Program-made: the position numbers and the translations under genes
Origin: Vibrio ponticus
GTDB taxonomy: Bacteria; Pseudomonadota; Gammaproteobacteria; Enterobacterales; Vibrionaceae
Direction of reading: 5' to 3'
DNA length: 64,000 nt
Assembly: GCF_009938225.1 (NCBI RefSeq)
Contig: NZ_AP019657.1
Location: 1,302,001-1,366,000, forward strand
Shown: piece after piece, positions 15,951-25,855 of the stretch
How the letters are laid out: each line of letters begins with the position of its first letter
How positions within the stretch are numbered: position 1 is the first letter of the stretch
The notes under the pieces: generated by a model
Database searches by the model: none
The model's input: only the letters and a program-made list of their open reading frames with translations
Told to the model about the DNA's origin: nothing

Positions 15951-18308
15951 ATGCGTTATTACTTACGCGACTTCTACTTGCGCGTATTGGTCTTAGCTAG
16001 CTTGCTTATTGCAACGCCAAGCTTGGCTAACGAGTACGGCTTTCAATCGCAACCTCAGAGCTCACCTGAAGCGGTTAAAATTGCCCAACAAATTTCCGAA
16101 TTACCGGAACCCTTATTTATGACGCCAAAAGATAAGCGACAAGTGAATCTTTTGCTGGCGCGTGTACTGCGTATTCAACGTGAGCAAATCACTAGCTTCT
16201 CGGAGCATCTTGATGCCTATCGGGCAAATAATGCCGATCAAGAATGGAATCAAGTGCAGAGTGCTTATTTCACCTTAACCAGCTTAAACCAAAGCAAACA
16301 AGTGCTGTTGGATCTAACTAATCCAGCCAATCGCGACCGTTTGACGGGTTTTGGTCCTTATGGTGTGACTCAGTTTAAGCAAGAATGGCAGTTAACTAAG
16401 TTAAACGTCGAGTATTTGGTTTACTTCCAAATCCGCAGCTTCAAATCGCTTGTCGCTGAAATCTTTATTTCGCCGATTCCAGTGATTTGGGCAGCGACCA
16501 AAGTGCTATTCATTTATTTTGGCTTAGTATGGTGGTTGGCAAACAGCAAACGTCTGATTGACCTATTCCGTGTCAGCCAATTAGAAAGCAAATCTAACCC
16601 ACCATTATGGGTGAGATTAATTTGGTACATCAGCCGTGCTCACCGTGCTATCGCGTGGCTAATCGCGATTACTCTATCGCTCCGCGTGCTTTCGCAGATT
16701 CCAAGCTTGCAGCATTTGATCCTGCTTGAAATCTTTACTTGGTGGGTATTGGGTGGCTCGATTGCGATTAGCTTTATTCTCGAGTTTGCTTACCGCAATA
16801 GCCGCAGTTCATCTCGTGCTGTCATTGCTCTGCGTTTATCGACCATTCGTCGTTACGTATGGAGCATCATTATTGCCGGTGTAATCTTACAGATCTCAAT
16901 CCGTACACTGGGTAAAGGCACGATTTACAGTTGGATCTACAGCGCGCTGTTTTTCTGGTTTGTATTGGTGACTGTCTCTGTATTACGCCTATGGCGAGAA
17001 AAGGTATTTGAATCTCTCGCAAGCCATACCGAACGCCCTGTATGGGTAAACTGGGCGGTGAATCGTCAAAACACCTTACTATTAAACATTCCAGCAACCG
17101 CGCTGGGCATTGTTTGGCTCAGCTTAGACAGCGCGAAACATCAATTGATGGGATTGTTGTCGCGTTCGACTTTGTTTAGTCAAGCGTTGGCTTACCTATT
17201 CCGTATTGAAGTGGCGAAACAATCTGATATTGATAAATGCCAACACAACCTAGTACGCATTAAAGGCGAGCAAGTCTTTGACTATGTATTACCAGGCAAT
17301 ATCGACAGTACGCTGATTGGTTACGCCAGTGACGAGCTCAAACAGCTGTCACGCTACTTAATGTCTGATAGCCCAGCTATCTGTGTGGTATCTGGGGAGC
17401 GCGGTATCGGCGCGACAACGCTATTAAATACCATGCTTAACAAGGTATCTAATGCCGAGCCAATTTACCTTAACTGCCCATACGCAGGTTACGGTGAATT
17501 ATTGTCACAACTCGCGCTAAGTATTGGGTTAGATGAAGAAGCGAGTGAGATTCAAATTCTTGCTCACCTGCGTAAAAGCGAAACCGCTTATTTGATCGCG
17601 ATTGATAACGCGCACCGCTTGGTTAAACCAATGGTTGGTGGCTTGAGCGATCTAATGCGCATCACTAACTTGCTACGTCGTTCAAAGAAAAACCACCGTA
17701 TTGTGTTCTCGATTGTGAAATCAAGTTGGCGCTTTGTCGATCGTGCTCGTGGTGAACGCCTGTTGTTTGATTTGGTGTGCTTCCTACCGCGCTGGAACGA
17801 AAAACAGATCGCTGAACTGCTTAATAGTCGAATTAACAAAGAGTTGGAAAAGCCTCTCTCATTTGAAGGCTTGGTGGTTCCGAAGCAGTGGGATCAAGAC
17901 GATTTAAGTGAAGAAGAGCGCGCTAAGCTAGGCTTCTATCGTATTCTTTGGCACTACTCGGATGGTAACCCTACCGTCGCGCTGCGTTTCTTCCGCTTGT
18001 CGATCAATCGCAACAAAGAGACCGATCAAGCGGTGGTTCGTTTGTTCCATGTGCCGGAATCGCAAGAGTTGGAAAACATGCCTAAACCAATGTTGGCAGT
18101 ATTACGTTCTATTATTCAATTGGAGATCGCTTCGCCAGAGATTCTTTCTGACTGCACCCAATTAAGTCTTGCTGAGATTACTGGCATCCTGCGCTATTTC
18201 CAAAGCCGTGGGTACATCGAATGGACAGAAGACCAAGCTCGCGTTTCAGACCATTGGTTCCGACACATTACAAACGTTCTTGATCGTCAACATTTATTGG
18301 TGAAGTAG
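15951..18308 (+). CDS. Membrane-anchored AAA-like ATP-binding protein, partner of an MscS channel
   Basis: A 785-aa protein with a signal peptide (about residues 1-26, ending PSLAN). A helical periplasmic region follows, then about six transmembrane segments between residues 165 and 400, and a large cytoplasmic P-loop domain. The P-loop reads GERGIGATT (482-490): Ala488 (codon GCG) replaces the invariant Walker A lysine. A Walker B-like strand LIAIDNAH follows (Asp552), with the DNAH form seen in AAA/STAND proteins such as ExeA. A winged-helix-like C-terminus ends at 785. One base separates it from the MscS gene. The function is unknown; regulation of the channel is inferred. Confidence 0.85.
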   Translation: MRYYLRDFYLRVLVLASLLIATPSLANEYGFQSQPQSSPEAVKIAQQISELPEPLFMTPKDKRQVNLLLARVLRIQREQITSFSEHLDAYRANNADQEWNQVQSAYFTLTSLNQSKQVLLDLTNPANRDRLTGFGPYGVTQFKQEWQLTKLNVEYLVYFQIRSFKSLVAEIFISPIPVIWAATKVLFIYFGLVWWLANSKRLIDLFRVSQLESKSNPPLWVRLIWYISRAHRAIAWLIAITLSLRVLSQIPSLQHLILLEIFTWWVLGGSIAISFILEFAYRNSRSSSRAVIALRLSTIRRYVWSIIIAGVILQISIRTLGKGTIYSWIYSALFFWFVLVTVSVLRLWREKVFESLASHTERPVWVNWAVNRQNTLLLNIPATALGIVWLSLDSAKHQLMGLLSRSTLFSQALAYLFRIEVAKQSDIDKCQHNLVRIKGEQVFDYVLPGNIDSTLIGYASDELKQLSRYLMSDSPAICVVSGERGIGATTLLNTMLNKVSNAEPIYLNCPYAGYGELLSQLALSIGLDEEASEIQILAHLRKSETAYLIAIDNAHRLVKPMVGGLSDLMRITNLLRRSKKNHRIVFSIVKSSWRFVDRARGERLLFDLVCFLPRWNEKQIAELLNSRINKELEKPLSFEGLVVPKQWDQDDLSEEERAKLGFYRILWHYSDGNPTVALRFFRLSINRNKETDQAVVRLFHVPESQELENMPKPMLAVLRSIIQLEIASPEILSDCTQLSLAEITGILRYFQSRGYIEWTEDQARVSDHWFRHITNVLDRQHLLVK

Positions 18309-18309
18309 T

Positions 18310-19188
18310 ATGAAAACAATAATAACCTTACTATTCCTGTCGCTTTTTGCCTTACCAGCGATGGCGACAGAAGAGATAGCCAACGTCGAGAACATTTCAA
18401 AAATAGCCAGTTTAGTTCGCTGGAGTGGTGTGTTCTTCTCATTGTTCGTCATTGCCGGCACATGGATTCTACTTAAGTTCATCAACTCAATGGTTGAAAG
18501 CTTTGGTAGCCAGTTTGTTCAATACCGCATGCTGCTACAAAAGCTGCAATCATTTATGCAATTTTTCATCTACATGACCACAGGTGTGGTGGTGTTTATG
18601 ATGAGTTTTCGTATCAATGACCAAATCCTTGCGCTTATTGGTGGTACGCTCGCAGTTTCGGTCGGTTTTGCACTGAAAGACCTTGCTGCCTCGTTTATCG
18701 CAGGTATTACAGTGATGGTTGACCGTCCGTTCCAAGTAGGTGACCGCGTCACGTTTGAAGGAAACTATGGCGATATCATTACTATCGGTTTGCGTTCTGT
18801 GCGTATGCGTACGTTGAACGATGACATCATTACTATCCCAAACAACAAATTCTTGAATGAGGTGGTGGTGAGTGGCAACTATGGTGCGCTAGATATGCAG
18901 GTGGTGATTCCGTTTTATGTCAGTATGGATGAGGATATCACCCTCGCCCGCGACCTAATCCAGGAAGCGGCGTCGTCGAGCCGTTACATTCACCTGCCTA
19001 AGCCGGTTACGGTCCTTGTTAAACAGACTATGGCGGATAACTACTTAGCGATTCAGTTAACCTGTAAAGCTTATGTGGTGGATACCGCGTATGAAAAACT
19101 GTTTGAAACCGATATCACTCTGCGTGTGATGAAAGAGTTTCGTAAACACGGTATCAAACCGCCTAAGATTGCGGTGAACGCAGGTTAA
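18310..19188 (+). CDS. MscS-family mechanosensitive ion channel
   Basis: A 292-aa inner-membrane channel. A signal-like N-terminus (ending PAMATEE) is followed by helices at about 38-60 and 78-105. The pore-lining TM3 segment (about 110-135) contains GGTLAVSVGFALKDLAASFIAG, the Gly/Ala-rich pattern of MscS. The beta domain follows with DRPFQVGDRVTFEGNYGDIITIGLRSVRMRTLNDDIITIPN, diagnostic for the family. It starts two bases after the preceding stop codon, so the two proteins are made together. Such channels normally release solutes on osmotic downshock; here an ATPase-like partner suggests extra gating control. Confidence 0.92.
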   Translation: MKTIITLLFLSLFALPAMATEEIANVENISKIASLVRWSGVFFSLFVIAGTWILLKFINSMVESFGSQFVQYRMLLQKLQSFMQFFIYMTTGVVVFMMSFRINDQILALIGGTLAVSVGFALKDLAASFIAGITVMVDRPFQVGDRVTFEGNYGDIITIGLRSVRMRTLNDDIITIPNNKFLNEVVVSGNYGALDMQVVIPFYVSMDEDITLARDLIQEAASSSRYIHLPKPVTVLVKQTMADNYLAIQLTCKAYVVDTAYEKLFETDITLRVMKEFRKHGIKPPKIAVNAG

Positions 19189-19221
19189 GCGATTTAACTT
19201 TATCTCTAACCGTTAGATAGC

Positions 19222-19250
19222 AAAACGCCTTCACTTGGAAGGCGTTTTTT
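19222..19250. terminator. Terminator between the MscS gene and the sensor kinase gene
   Basis: Stem AAAACGCCTTC / GGAAGGCGTTTT with a short loop and a T run on the plus strand. The A run on the left lets it act on the convergent kinase transcript as well. Confidence 0.87.
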
Positions 19251-19283
19251 ATGCGAGTCGTTCTAGTATTAAAAACTTACTGG

Positions 19284-21329
19284 TTAAGCTTTGGTTGAAA
19301 ACAACAAATCAATTTCGGCTTTTTTCGGTAACCGGATAGTAAAACAACTGCCATGTCCATATTCCGACTCCACGGTTAACTCACCACCTGTCTGGCTCAA
19401 AATACTTTGCGAAACCGACAGACCTAAGCCTGTACCGTCACGTTTCGTGGTATAGAACGGCGAGAAAATACGTTTAATGTTTTCCGGCTTAATACCAGTA
19501 CCTTCATCTTGAATGTGAATCAATGCACCGCGCTCCTGCCCATCTTCCAGCCAGTCTTCACTGCGAATGGTTAACTTACCTTTGCCCTGCATCGCATGAA
19601 TACCATTCATCTGTAAGTTCACCAGAATTTGCAGCAGTTGGTGACGGTTAATTTCCACCGAGCTATGAGCTTTAAGATCGGTCACAAACTCGATATCACG
19701 CTTCTTACTGCCGGTTTTCACTAGCGTAATACTCTCTTCTACGATTGGGTTAACGTGTTGCCAGGTAATTTCATCCTGAACCCCACCCTGACGGCTATAT
19801 TGCAGCAAGCTGCGAGTGATATTGCGTATCCGATCTATCTGAGCGTGAATCGCGTCCAGCTCTTCCTGCACGCGCTGCGCATCTTCACCTAATTCAAACT
19901 GAATCAGCTCCACGTTACCGAGAATAACCGCACTTGGGTTATTGATCTCGTGAGCAATCCCCGCTGTTAGCTCTCCGAGCGCGGATAGTTTTTCATGCAC
20001 CACCAGCTTATCGCGCGTCTGGTTCAATAGTTGAATATGCAGCTCTAATTCAGCGGTTTTTTCTTCAAGGCTAGCGGTACGTTGCTGAACTTTACCTTCT
20101 AACTCAATCGCGGCGTACTTGAGCTCATTTTTCCGTTGTCTGAGCAAATCCAGCATGTTATCAAATTGCTTCGCCAGTTGAGCAAGCTCATGCTCATCAT
20201 CGAGCCCTAAAGGTCCAATGCGCGTTTCCTTACCCAATTGGATCATTTTCACTACGCGATAGATGTGCTCAATCGGATTAAACAAATCCCTTGAGCCGCG
20301 ATACACCATCACGCCAGAAATAATCAGCAGTACAATGGTGGTAATACTGATTTCAGCAATATTGGTTACATAAGCTTTTAAGAATGGCCACATCAAATAG
20401 CCGGTATACAGCATACCGATTACATGGTCATTCTTATCACGGATAGGCTGATAAGCACTGATGTACCAAGCATCATATACATAGGCTCTATCCACCCATT
20501 GCTGACCGTCGTTAAGCACCGCTTGACGCACTTCGTCAGACACGCGCGTACCAATCGCGCGTCCAACATGCTCCGCGCTATCCAGTGGTACGTTGGTACT
20601 GACACGTAAATCGCCCAAGAACAGAGTTAGTGTGCCTAACGGGCGTAGATGATCGCGTTGACTTGGGTAAATCAGATCGCGAATTTGATCGACTAAGATC
20701 GTACTGTTGTTAAGAAGTAATCCCCCATCCATATAGCCAACAAGCATGTTCTCATTGTTATAAACTGGAATAACGGTACGACTAACCAAACCTCGGTTTT
20801 CTACTTCTTCTCCGTTAAGAATTGGGACTTGTGCGCGACTGGCTAAGTTACTATCCAGCGCAGCGAGATCTTGATTACTCAAAAGATCAAAAAATGATTC
20901 CTGTTTCGTCAAACGCGGATAATCAAAACCTGACTCCAACTCGCCAATCCGGTGAAAACAGAGAAAGTCGAGGTTGTAGCGCTGTTTTTGTTCCGCTACC
21001 CAGCGTTTTAGCTCTGATTGTGGCAGGTTACTTTCAAGACGTACGCGAAAATCATATGACTCGGTGAACGCTTCGACATGGTTCGCCTGCTTTTGTTGGA
21101 TCAGTTCAATGCTGTTGTTGGCTACCTCAAGGCGCTCTGACACATCAATCAGGGTACTTTGCCAGGTATAGTGAATCGACCAATAGATGGTGATACCAAT
21201 CAAAGCCAACAGAGTCAGGAAAATCGGTGCCGAGGTTAAAATCATCAAGCGATAACGCACCATCGTCTTAAAACGATAGCGCCACTTACCGATTAAGCTG
21301 TGATGATCATGATTGCCATTATTCGGCAT
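19284..21329 (-). CDS. Membrane sensor histidine kinase with periplasmic Cache-type sensor
   Basis: Two-component sensor of 681 aa. A first helix lies at about residues 27-50, and a large periplasmic sensor to about 320 has Cache-like endings (DAWYISAYQPIRDKNDHVIGMLYTGYL). A second helix, a HAMP domain and a coiled coil follow. The kinase core has the H-box GELTAGIAHEINNPSAV and an HATPase domain with DEGTGIKPE and FSPFYTTKRDGTGLGLSVS. Its start overlaps the response regulator gene by 11 bp, so the two form a pair. The ligand is not evident; formate, molybdate or tungstate status is a guess from the neighbours. Confidence 0.92.
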   Translation of the reverse strand: MPNNGNHDHHSLIGKWRYRFKTMVRYRLMILTSAPIFLTLLALIGITIYWSIHYTWQSTLIDVSERLEVANNSIELIQQKQANHVEAFTESYDFRVRLESNLPQSELKRWVAEQKQRYNLDFLCFHRIGELESGFDYPRLTKQESFFDLLSNQDLAALDSNLASRAQVPILNGEEVENRGLVSRTVIPVYNNENMLVGYMDGGLLLNNSTILVDQIRDLIYPSQRDHLRPLGTLTLFLGDLRVSTNVPLDSAEHVGRAIGTRVSDEVRQAVLNDGQQWVDRAYVYDAWYISAYQPIRDKNDHVIGMLYTGYLMWPFLKAYVTNIAEISITTIVLLIISGVMVYRGSRDLFNPIEHIYRVVKMIQLGKETRIGPLGLDDEHELAQLAKQFDNMLDLLRQRKNELKYAAIELEGKVQQRTASLEEKTAELELHIQLLNQTRDKLVVHEKLSALGELTAGIAHEINNPSAVILGNVELIQFELGEDAQRVQEELDAIHAQIDRIRNITRSLLQYSRQGGVQDEITWQHVNPIVEESITLVKTGSKKRDIEFVTDLKAHSSVEINRHQLLQILVNLQMNGIHAMQGKGKLTIRSEDWLEDGQERGALIHIQDEGTGIKPENIKRIFSPFYTTKRDGTGLGLSVSQSILSQTGGELTVESEYGHGSCFTIRLPKKAEIDLLFSTKA

Positions 21330-22770
21330 AATCTGAATCCTCTGCGTCCCACTCTTTGTATTTACGCTCTAATGTTTTACGCGCGACACCAAGATCACGT
21401 GACGCAGCTGACTTATTGCCGTCATGAAAATCCACTAACTGCTGGATATGGGATTTTTCCACTTCTTTGAGTGTCCATGAATTTGGATAACCTTGCCCAG
21501 GCGTACGCGGAGCTTCAGCAACATCGATCAATTGAGATCCTGTCGTGACTGTCATAGAAATATTCTGCTGCGGCTGATTGATGTTCAGCTCACGCCAGTA
21601 ATGTGCTGGTGGTTTACCTAATAGGATGCAACGCTCAATCAAGTTTTTCAGCTCGCGAATATTACCCGGCCAGTCATAGTTATTCAGCGCTTCTATGTCT
21701 TCATGTGCCCAGTTAGGATCGGCAACGCCAAGCTCAGCAGAGAGCATTTTTGTAAAAAATGGAACCAACTCATTGAGGTCTGCCTTACGTTCACGTAGTG
21801 GAGCAACATCAATTTTGAGTACATTTAAACGATAGAACAAATCTTCACGGAAATTGCCCTTGCCAACTTCTTGTTGCAGATTACGGTTAGTCGCCGCAAC
21901 TACACGAACATCAACACTGATCTCTTTTTCGCTGCCTACCGGGCGAATCGCTCGCTGCTCTAGTACGCGCAGCAGAGCTGATTGCATCGAAAGAGGCATC
22001 TCACCGATTTCATCAAGAAACAGTGTGCCGCCGTTAGCGACGCGAAATAGACCTTCTCTTCCTTTCTTCGCACCAGTAAATGCGCCAGAGGTGTGACCGA
22101 ATAATTCACTCTCTAAAAGCTCAGGAGCAATAGCTCCACAGTTAACCGGAATAAATGGGCCACTACGACCGCTGGCTTCATGTACACCGCGAGCAACGAG
22201 CTCTTTACCAGTGCCTGACTCGCCTTCAATAAGCACTGACGCACGCGATGGCGCAAATTGGCTAATGAGATGACGTAACTGCTGAGTTTTGTCTGAGCTG
22301 CCGGCTATTTCTGTGACAATATGTCGCTTAACATCGCGGCGCAGGGCAAACTGCAGACGTTCATTGAGACGTTTGTCCATACAACGTTGCACCGACTGCA
22401 ACATTTGACTGAGATTAAATGGTTTAAGGATAAAGTCCGTCGCACCAAGCTTAAGTGCCGATATCGCTGTTTCAAGATCCGCATAGCCGGTCATAAAAAT
22501 TACATCCGCTTTGCGTTCTTCATCATTGAATGCTTCTTCCCACTCAATACCTGAGCGCCCCGGCAAGTTAATGTCTAAAATTATAAGGTCATAGTGATTG
22601 GCGAGGCGCAGTGTTTCTGCTTGCTCAATGCTGCCTGCGGTATCTACTTTTGAGAACCATTTGCTTAGCGCTTTTTGCAAAATTGCCTGCATCCCCGCCT
22701 CATCGTCTACCACGAGGACGGAAAATGCTTGGTATTGAAGTAATTTGCTGGCGTCTAAAGATGAAGACAT
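21319..22770 (-). CDS. Sigma54-dependent response regulator (NtrC family)
   Basis: Enhancer-binding activator of 483 aa with three domains. The receiver domain (about 16-130) has the DDE pocket at 22-24 and phosphoacceptor Asp66 in [10 protein letters not shown]. The AAA+ domain has Walker A GESGTGKE, the sigma54-contacting loop GAFTGA and Walker [14 protein letters not shown] Fis-type HTH ends the protein ([21 protein letters not shown]). The start at 22770 (MSSSLDASK) is preferred over an in-frame ATG at 22887, which would run through the palindrome at 22843-22859. It is divergent from the tungstate operon, whose sigma54 promoter is its likely target. Confidence 0.93.
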   Translation of the reverse strand: MSSSLDASKLLQYQAFSVLVVDDEAGMQAILQKALSKWFSKVDTAGSIEQAETLRLANHYDLIILDINLPGRSGIEWEEAFNDEERKADVIFMTGYADLETAISALKLGATDFILKPFNLSQMLQSVQRCMDKRLNERLQFALRRDVKRHIVTEIAGSSDKTQQLRHLISQFAPSRASVLIEGESGTGKELVARGVHEASGRSGPFIPVNCGAIAPELLESELFGHTSGAFTGAKKGREGLFRVANGGTLFLDEIGEMPLSMQSALLRVLEQRAIRPVGSEKEISVDVRVVAATNRNLQQEVGKGNFREDLFYRLNVLKIDVAPLRERKADLNELVPFFTKMLSAELGVADPNWAHEDIEALNNYDWPGNIRELKNLIERCILLGKPPAHYWRELNINQPQQNISMTVTTGSQLIDVAEAPRTPGQGYPNSWTLKEVEKSHIQQLVDFHDGNKSAASRDLGVARKTLERKYKEWDAEDSDYAE

Positions 22771-22842
22771 ATCATTTCTCAGTCGATTTTCAGTTATTGG
22801 GTCAGAGTGTACCAAGGTTTGCTCATTGGGATCGAGCACTAG

Positions 22843-22859
22843 TGCGACAAATTGTCGCA
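22843..22859. promoter_or_regulatory. 17-bp palindromic enhancer between the sigma54 activator gene and tupA
   Basis: TGCGACAAATTGTCGCA is a perfect palindrome of two 8-bp arms around one central A. It sits about 58-75 bp upstream of the tupA sigma54 -24 box, and 73 bp upstream of the start codon of the divergent activator. One other near-identical copy occurs in the window, at 9636-9652 upstream of the fdh operon. Confidence 0.72.
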
Positions 22860-22915
22860 AAGCCCCTTTTTGTCCACAATTTTGCACTGAATTGCTTGAT
22901 ATTTAGACTAAAAAG

Positions 22916-22933
22916 TTGGCATTTAGTTTGCTA
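22916..22933 (+). promoter_or_regulatory. Sigma54 promoter of the tungstate uptake and cofactor operon
   Basis: TTGGCATTTAGTTTGCTA matches both consensus boxes (TTGGCA and TTGCT) with exactly 10 bp between GG and GC. The predicted start is near 22943, about 80 nt before the tupA ATG. Confidence 0.83.
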
Positions 22934-23023
22934 ATGGCAACAGACCATTTTTTTGGTTCATGCCATTCCCTACTAGGCAATGAATTAAAATGCCTTTTGG
23001 CCCACTTTATGGAAACTATAACA

Positions 23024-23860
23024 ATGAAAGCATCATTTACTATGAAAGCAACGGTTAGTTACACTATTGCAGCAGCGTCTATTGCGCTGTTCAGCTATTC
23101 AGCTCACGCGGAAGATCAATCTCGCGTTCGTCTTGCTACTACAACCAGTACTTACCACTCAGGCCTACTTGATTACCTTTTACCAGAATTTGAAAAAGAC
23201 ACTGGTTACAAAGTTGACGTTATTGCAGCAGGTACCGGCAAATCACTTAAAATGGGTGAAAACGGTGACGTTGATTTGGTGATGACTCACGCACCAAAAG
23301 CAGAAGCAAATTTCGTTGAAAAAGGTTACGGCGTTCTACCACGCAAACTGATGTACAATGACTTTGTTCTTGTTGGTCCACAAGCTGACCCAGCAACAGT
23401 TTCAGACGACAAAACTGTCGCAGAAGCGTTTAAGGATATCGCAGGTGTTAACGCAACATTTATCTCACGCGGTGATGATTCTGGTACGCACAAAAAAGAA
23501 TTGGGTATCTGGGCTCAAACTAAGATGGAGCCAAACTTCACTGGCTACCGCTCTGTAGGTCAAGGCATGGGTCCAACGCTTAATATGGCGTCTGAAATGC
23601 AAGGTTACACCTTGACTGACCGTGGTACTTGGTTGGCGTACAACAACAAACTTGATCTTAAGATTCTTCTACAAGGCGACAAAAACCTATTTAACCCGTA
23701 CCAAGTGATTTTGGTTAACCCTGAGCGTTACCCAACAATCAACTACCAAGGTGCAAAAGTATTTAGTGACTGGCTAGTAAACCCTCGCGGGCAAGAACTG
23801 ATCAACAGCTTTAAACTAAATGGTCAACAACTGTTTGTTGCCAACGCGAACGAGAAATAA
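23024..23860 (+). CDS. tupA: Tungstate ABC transporter, periplasmic binding protein TupA
   Basis: Periplasmic oxyanion-binding protein (278 aa) that delivers tungstate, or possibly molybdate, to the permease. A signal peptide ends near YSAHAED. The mature protein starts with the ligand loop LATTTSTYHSGLLDYLLPEFE, and has AGTGKSLKMGENGDVDLVMTHAP and SRGDDSGTHKKE, all typical of TupA/WtpA-like proteins. The start at 23024 is chosen because the in-frame region upstream overlaps the sigma54 promoter. It leads the series tupA-tupB-tupC-mobA-mobB/moeA. Confidence 0.92.
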   Translation: MKASFTMKATVSYTIAAASIALFSYSAHAEDQSRVRLATTTSTYHSGLLDYLLPEFEKDTGYKVDVIAAGTGKSLKMGENGDVDLVMTHAPKAEANFVEKGYGVLPRKLMYNDFVLVGPQADPATVSDDKTVAEAFKDIAGVNATFISRGDDSGTHKKELGIWAQTKMEPNFTGYRSVGQGMGPTLNMASEMQGYTLTDRGTWLAYNNKLDLKILLQGDKNLFNPYQVILVNPERYPTINYQGAKVFSDWLVNPRGQELINSFKLNGQQLFVANANEK

Positions 23861-23866
23861 TCGCCC

Positions 23867-24565
23867 ATGAGCCTCTGGCAGACAACATTAGAAGCACTAG
23901 CATTATTAGTAGCATTAGACCCCGACTTATTGGCTATTGTCGGTGTGTCGTTTAGCGTTTCTTTAACCGCGATTTCTCTGGTGTTGCTGCCAGCGATTCT
24001 ATTTTCGTTCATACTTGCCTACACAGATTTTCGTGGCAAGTGGATGTTTTTATCCATTATTAATACGCTCCAGGCCGTACCTACTGTGGTTATCGGCTTG
24101 TTGCTCTACATGCTACTGTCTCGTGCAGGTCCTTTGGGTGATTGGCAAATGCTGTTCACCCAAAAGGCAATGGTATTAGGACAAATGCTAATTTGCTTCC
24201 CTGTTTTGGTAGCAATGATGCATGGCGCACTTCAATCAAGCGATCGACGTGCTGTCGAAACCGCAATTACATTAGGCGCTTCGATGCCCCGCCTTGCCGC
24301 TACCATGATTTGGGAGACGCGTTTTCCATTACTTGCTGCCGCGATTACTGCCTTTTCACGTATCGTCACAGAAGTAGGTTGTTCAATGATGGTCGGCGGA
24401 AACATTATGGGTTTAACTCGTAATATACCAACTGCAATTTCAATGGAAAGCCATAAAGGCGCTTTTGCGCAAGGTGTTGCACTTGGAATTGTATTATTAT
24501 CTTTAGCCTTGCTACTAAACTTCTTCCTTAGCAGCATGCGCGGACGTGGTTATTTGAGAACTTAA
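23867..24565 (+). CDS. tupB: Tungstate ABC transporter permease TupB
   Basis: Inner-membrane permease of 232 aa with about five hydrophobic helices. The cytoplasmic EAA loop that docks the ATPase is visible as AVETAITLGASMPRLAATMIWETRFPLL. It starts 6 bp after tupA and ends 8 bp before tupC. The gene order and the absence of ModA/ModB-type features support a tungstate-type uptake system. Confidence 0.92.
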   Translation: MSLWQTTLEALALLVALDPDLLAIVGVSFSVSLTAISLVLLPAILFSFILAYTDFRGKWMFLSIINTLQAVPTVVIGLLLYMLLSRAGPLGDWQMLFTQKAMVLGQMLICFPVLVAMMHGALQSSDRRAVETAITLGASMPRLAATMIWETRFPLLAAAITAFSRIVTEVGCSMMVGGNIMGLTRNIPTAISMESHKGAFAQGVALGIVLLSLALLLNFFLSSMRGRGYLRT

Positions 24566-24573
24566 GGGCAACT

Positions 24574-25290
24574 ATGACAATTAAATTAACTGCTCAGCAA
24601 GTCTCGATGAGGTTCAAAGACCGGGTATTGTTCCACATACCTGAGTTGTCGATCGGTCCTAATGACGCGATCTATTTACGAGGCGATAACGGTGTGGGTA
24701 AAACCACCCTACTGAAGATCATTTCCGGTTTGTTGAAACCAACAACGGGAAAAGTCTTTGCGCCTAACGATAACTTCTTCCAACGCTTATTTCCTCGCAG
24801 TGGTCGTCGCAACGTGGTTTATCTCCACCAATCTCCTTATCTTTTTGATGGCACTGTGTATGAAAATGTCGCGTATGGTATTCGTTTCCAAAAAATTCCA
24901 GCGCAAGATAAGCGCGCAAAAGTGATCAATGCACTGCGACGTGTTGGGCTAGAAACCTTAGCGGATGAACATATTTCAGTCCTTTCTGGTGGTGAAAAGC
25001 AGCGCGTTGCTATGGCGAGAGCATGGATTTTAACACCTTCAATTTTGTTGATGGATGAGCCAAGCGCATCTCTCGACCAAGAGTCAATTGATCGTTTAGT
25101 GACGCTCGCAAAAGATCTGCTGCAAAAAGGCTCGAGTATCGTTATCACCAGTCACCAAAAGAATGCGTTAACTGATTTATGTCGCAAACAATGGTGGATA
25201 AAAGAATCAACTCTGATAGAGTCTCCACTGTTACAAATCATTTCTGATAAAGAACAAGAGAATTCCTATGCTAAATCCAACGCAAACTAG
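24574..25290 (+). CDS. tupC: Tungstate ABC transporter ATP-binding protein TupC
   Basis: ATPase subunit of 238 aa. Walker A is [12 protein letters not shown], the signature is [14 protein letters not shown], Walker B is [12 protein letters not shown], and the H-loop is ITSHQ. It lacks the C-terminal oxyanion regulatory domain found in ModC, so feedback by bound metal is not expected here. Its 3' end overlaps mobA by 23 bp, indicating coupled translation. Confidence 0.92.
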   Translation: MTIKLTAQQVSMRFKDRVLFHIPELSIGPNDAIYLRGDNGVGKTTLLKIISGLLKPTTGKVFAPNDNFFQRLFPRSGRRNVVYLHQSPYLFDGTVYENVAYGIRFQKIPAQDKRAKVINALRRVGLETLADEHISVLSGGEKQRVAMARAWILTPSILLMDEPSASLDQESIDRLVTLAKDLLQKGSSIVITSHQKNALTDLCRKQWWIKESTLIESPLLQIISDKEQENSYAKSNAN

Positions 25291-25855
25291 TTGGGTCATA
25301 TTGGCTGGTGGTCAAGCCAGCCGCATGGGCGGCAAAGACAAAGGTCTTATCGAATTAAATAATAAGCCGCTAATTCAGCACGTTATTGAACGCTTGTCGC
25401 CACAAACACCCCAAATTTTGATCAATGCGAACCGCAATCAAGAAGCCTACGCTCAGTTCGGGCGCGTGTTTAGTGATCATTTTTCTGACTATCCTGGTCC
25501 TATGGGTGGCATTCACGCTGGTTTAGTTCACGCTGAAACCGATTGGGTTGGTTTTGTGCCATGTGATAGCCCACAAATCAGCACAGATTTGGTCGAGCGC
25601 TTTTGCAACCAAGTAAACGTAGACAGCGATATTTTGGTTGCGCACGATGGTGATCATCAACAACCTGTATTTACCCTGTATCACAAACGCGTGTTGCCTA
25701 AACTGACCGCCTTTTTAGAGCGCGGCGACCGTAAAATCATCCTACTATACAAAGAGTGTAATACCTCTTACGTTGACTTTAGCGATGAGCCTAACTGCTT
25801 TGTAAATCTGAATACTCCTGAAGAGTTGGCACAATTTGGAACACTAGAATCATGA
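25268..25855 (+). CDS. mobA: Molybdenum cofactor guanylyltransferase MobA
   Basis: Cytoplasmic enzyme (195 aa) that joins GMP to molybdopterin to make the MGD cofactor needed by FdhA. The nucleotide-binding N-terminus reads [30 protein letters not shown], the defining MobA motif. [11 protein letters not shown] and VPCDSPQIS follow. It overlaps tupC at its start and the mobB-moeA fusion at its end by 4 bp (ATGA), so metal uptake and cofactor maturation are translated together. Confidence 0.94.
   Translation: MLNPTQTSWVILAGGQASRMGGKDKGLIELNNKPLIQHVIERLSPQTPQILINANRNQEAYAQFGRVFSDHFSDYPGPMGGIHAGLVHAETDWVGFVPCDSPQISTDLVERFCNQVNVDSDILVAHDGDHQQPVFTLYHKRVLPKLTAFLERGDRKIILLYKECNTSYVDFSDEPNCFVNLNTPEELAQFGTLES

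Noticed and set aside
15951..19188. The AAA-like/MscS pair as a phage-defence system
   Set aside because: There are no neighbouring defence genes, no mobile element and no sensor repeats; a housekeeping osmotic role is equally possible, so no defence claim is made.
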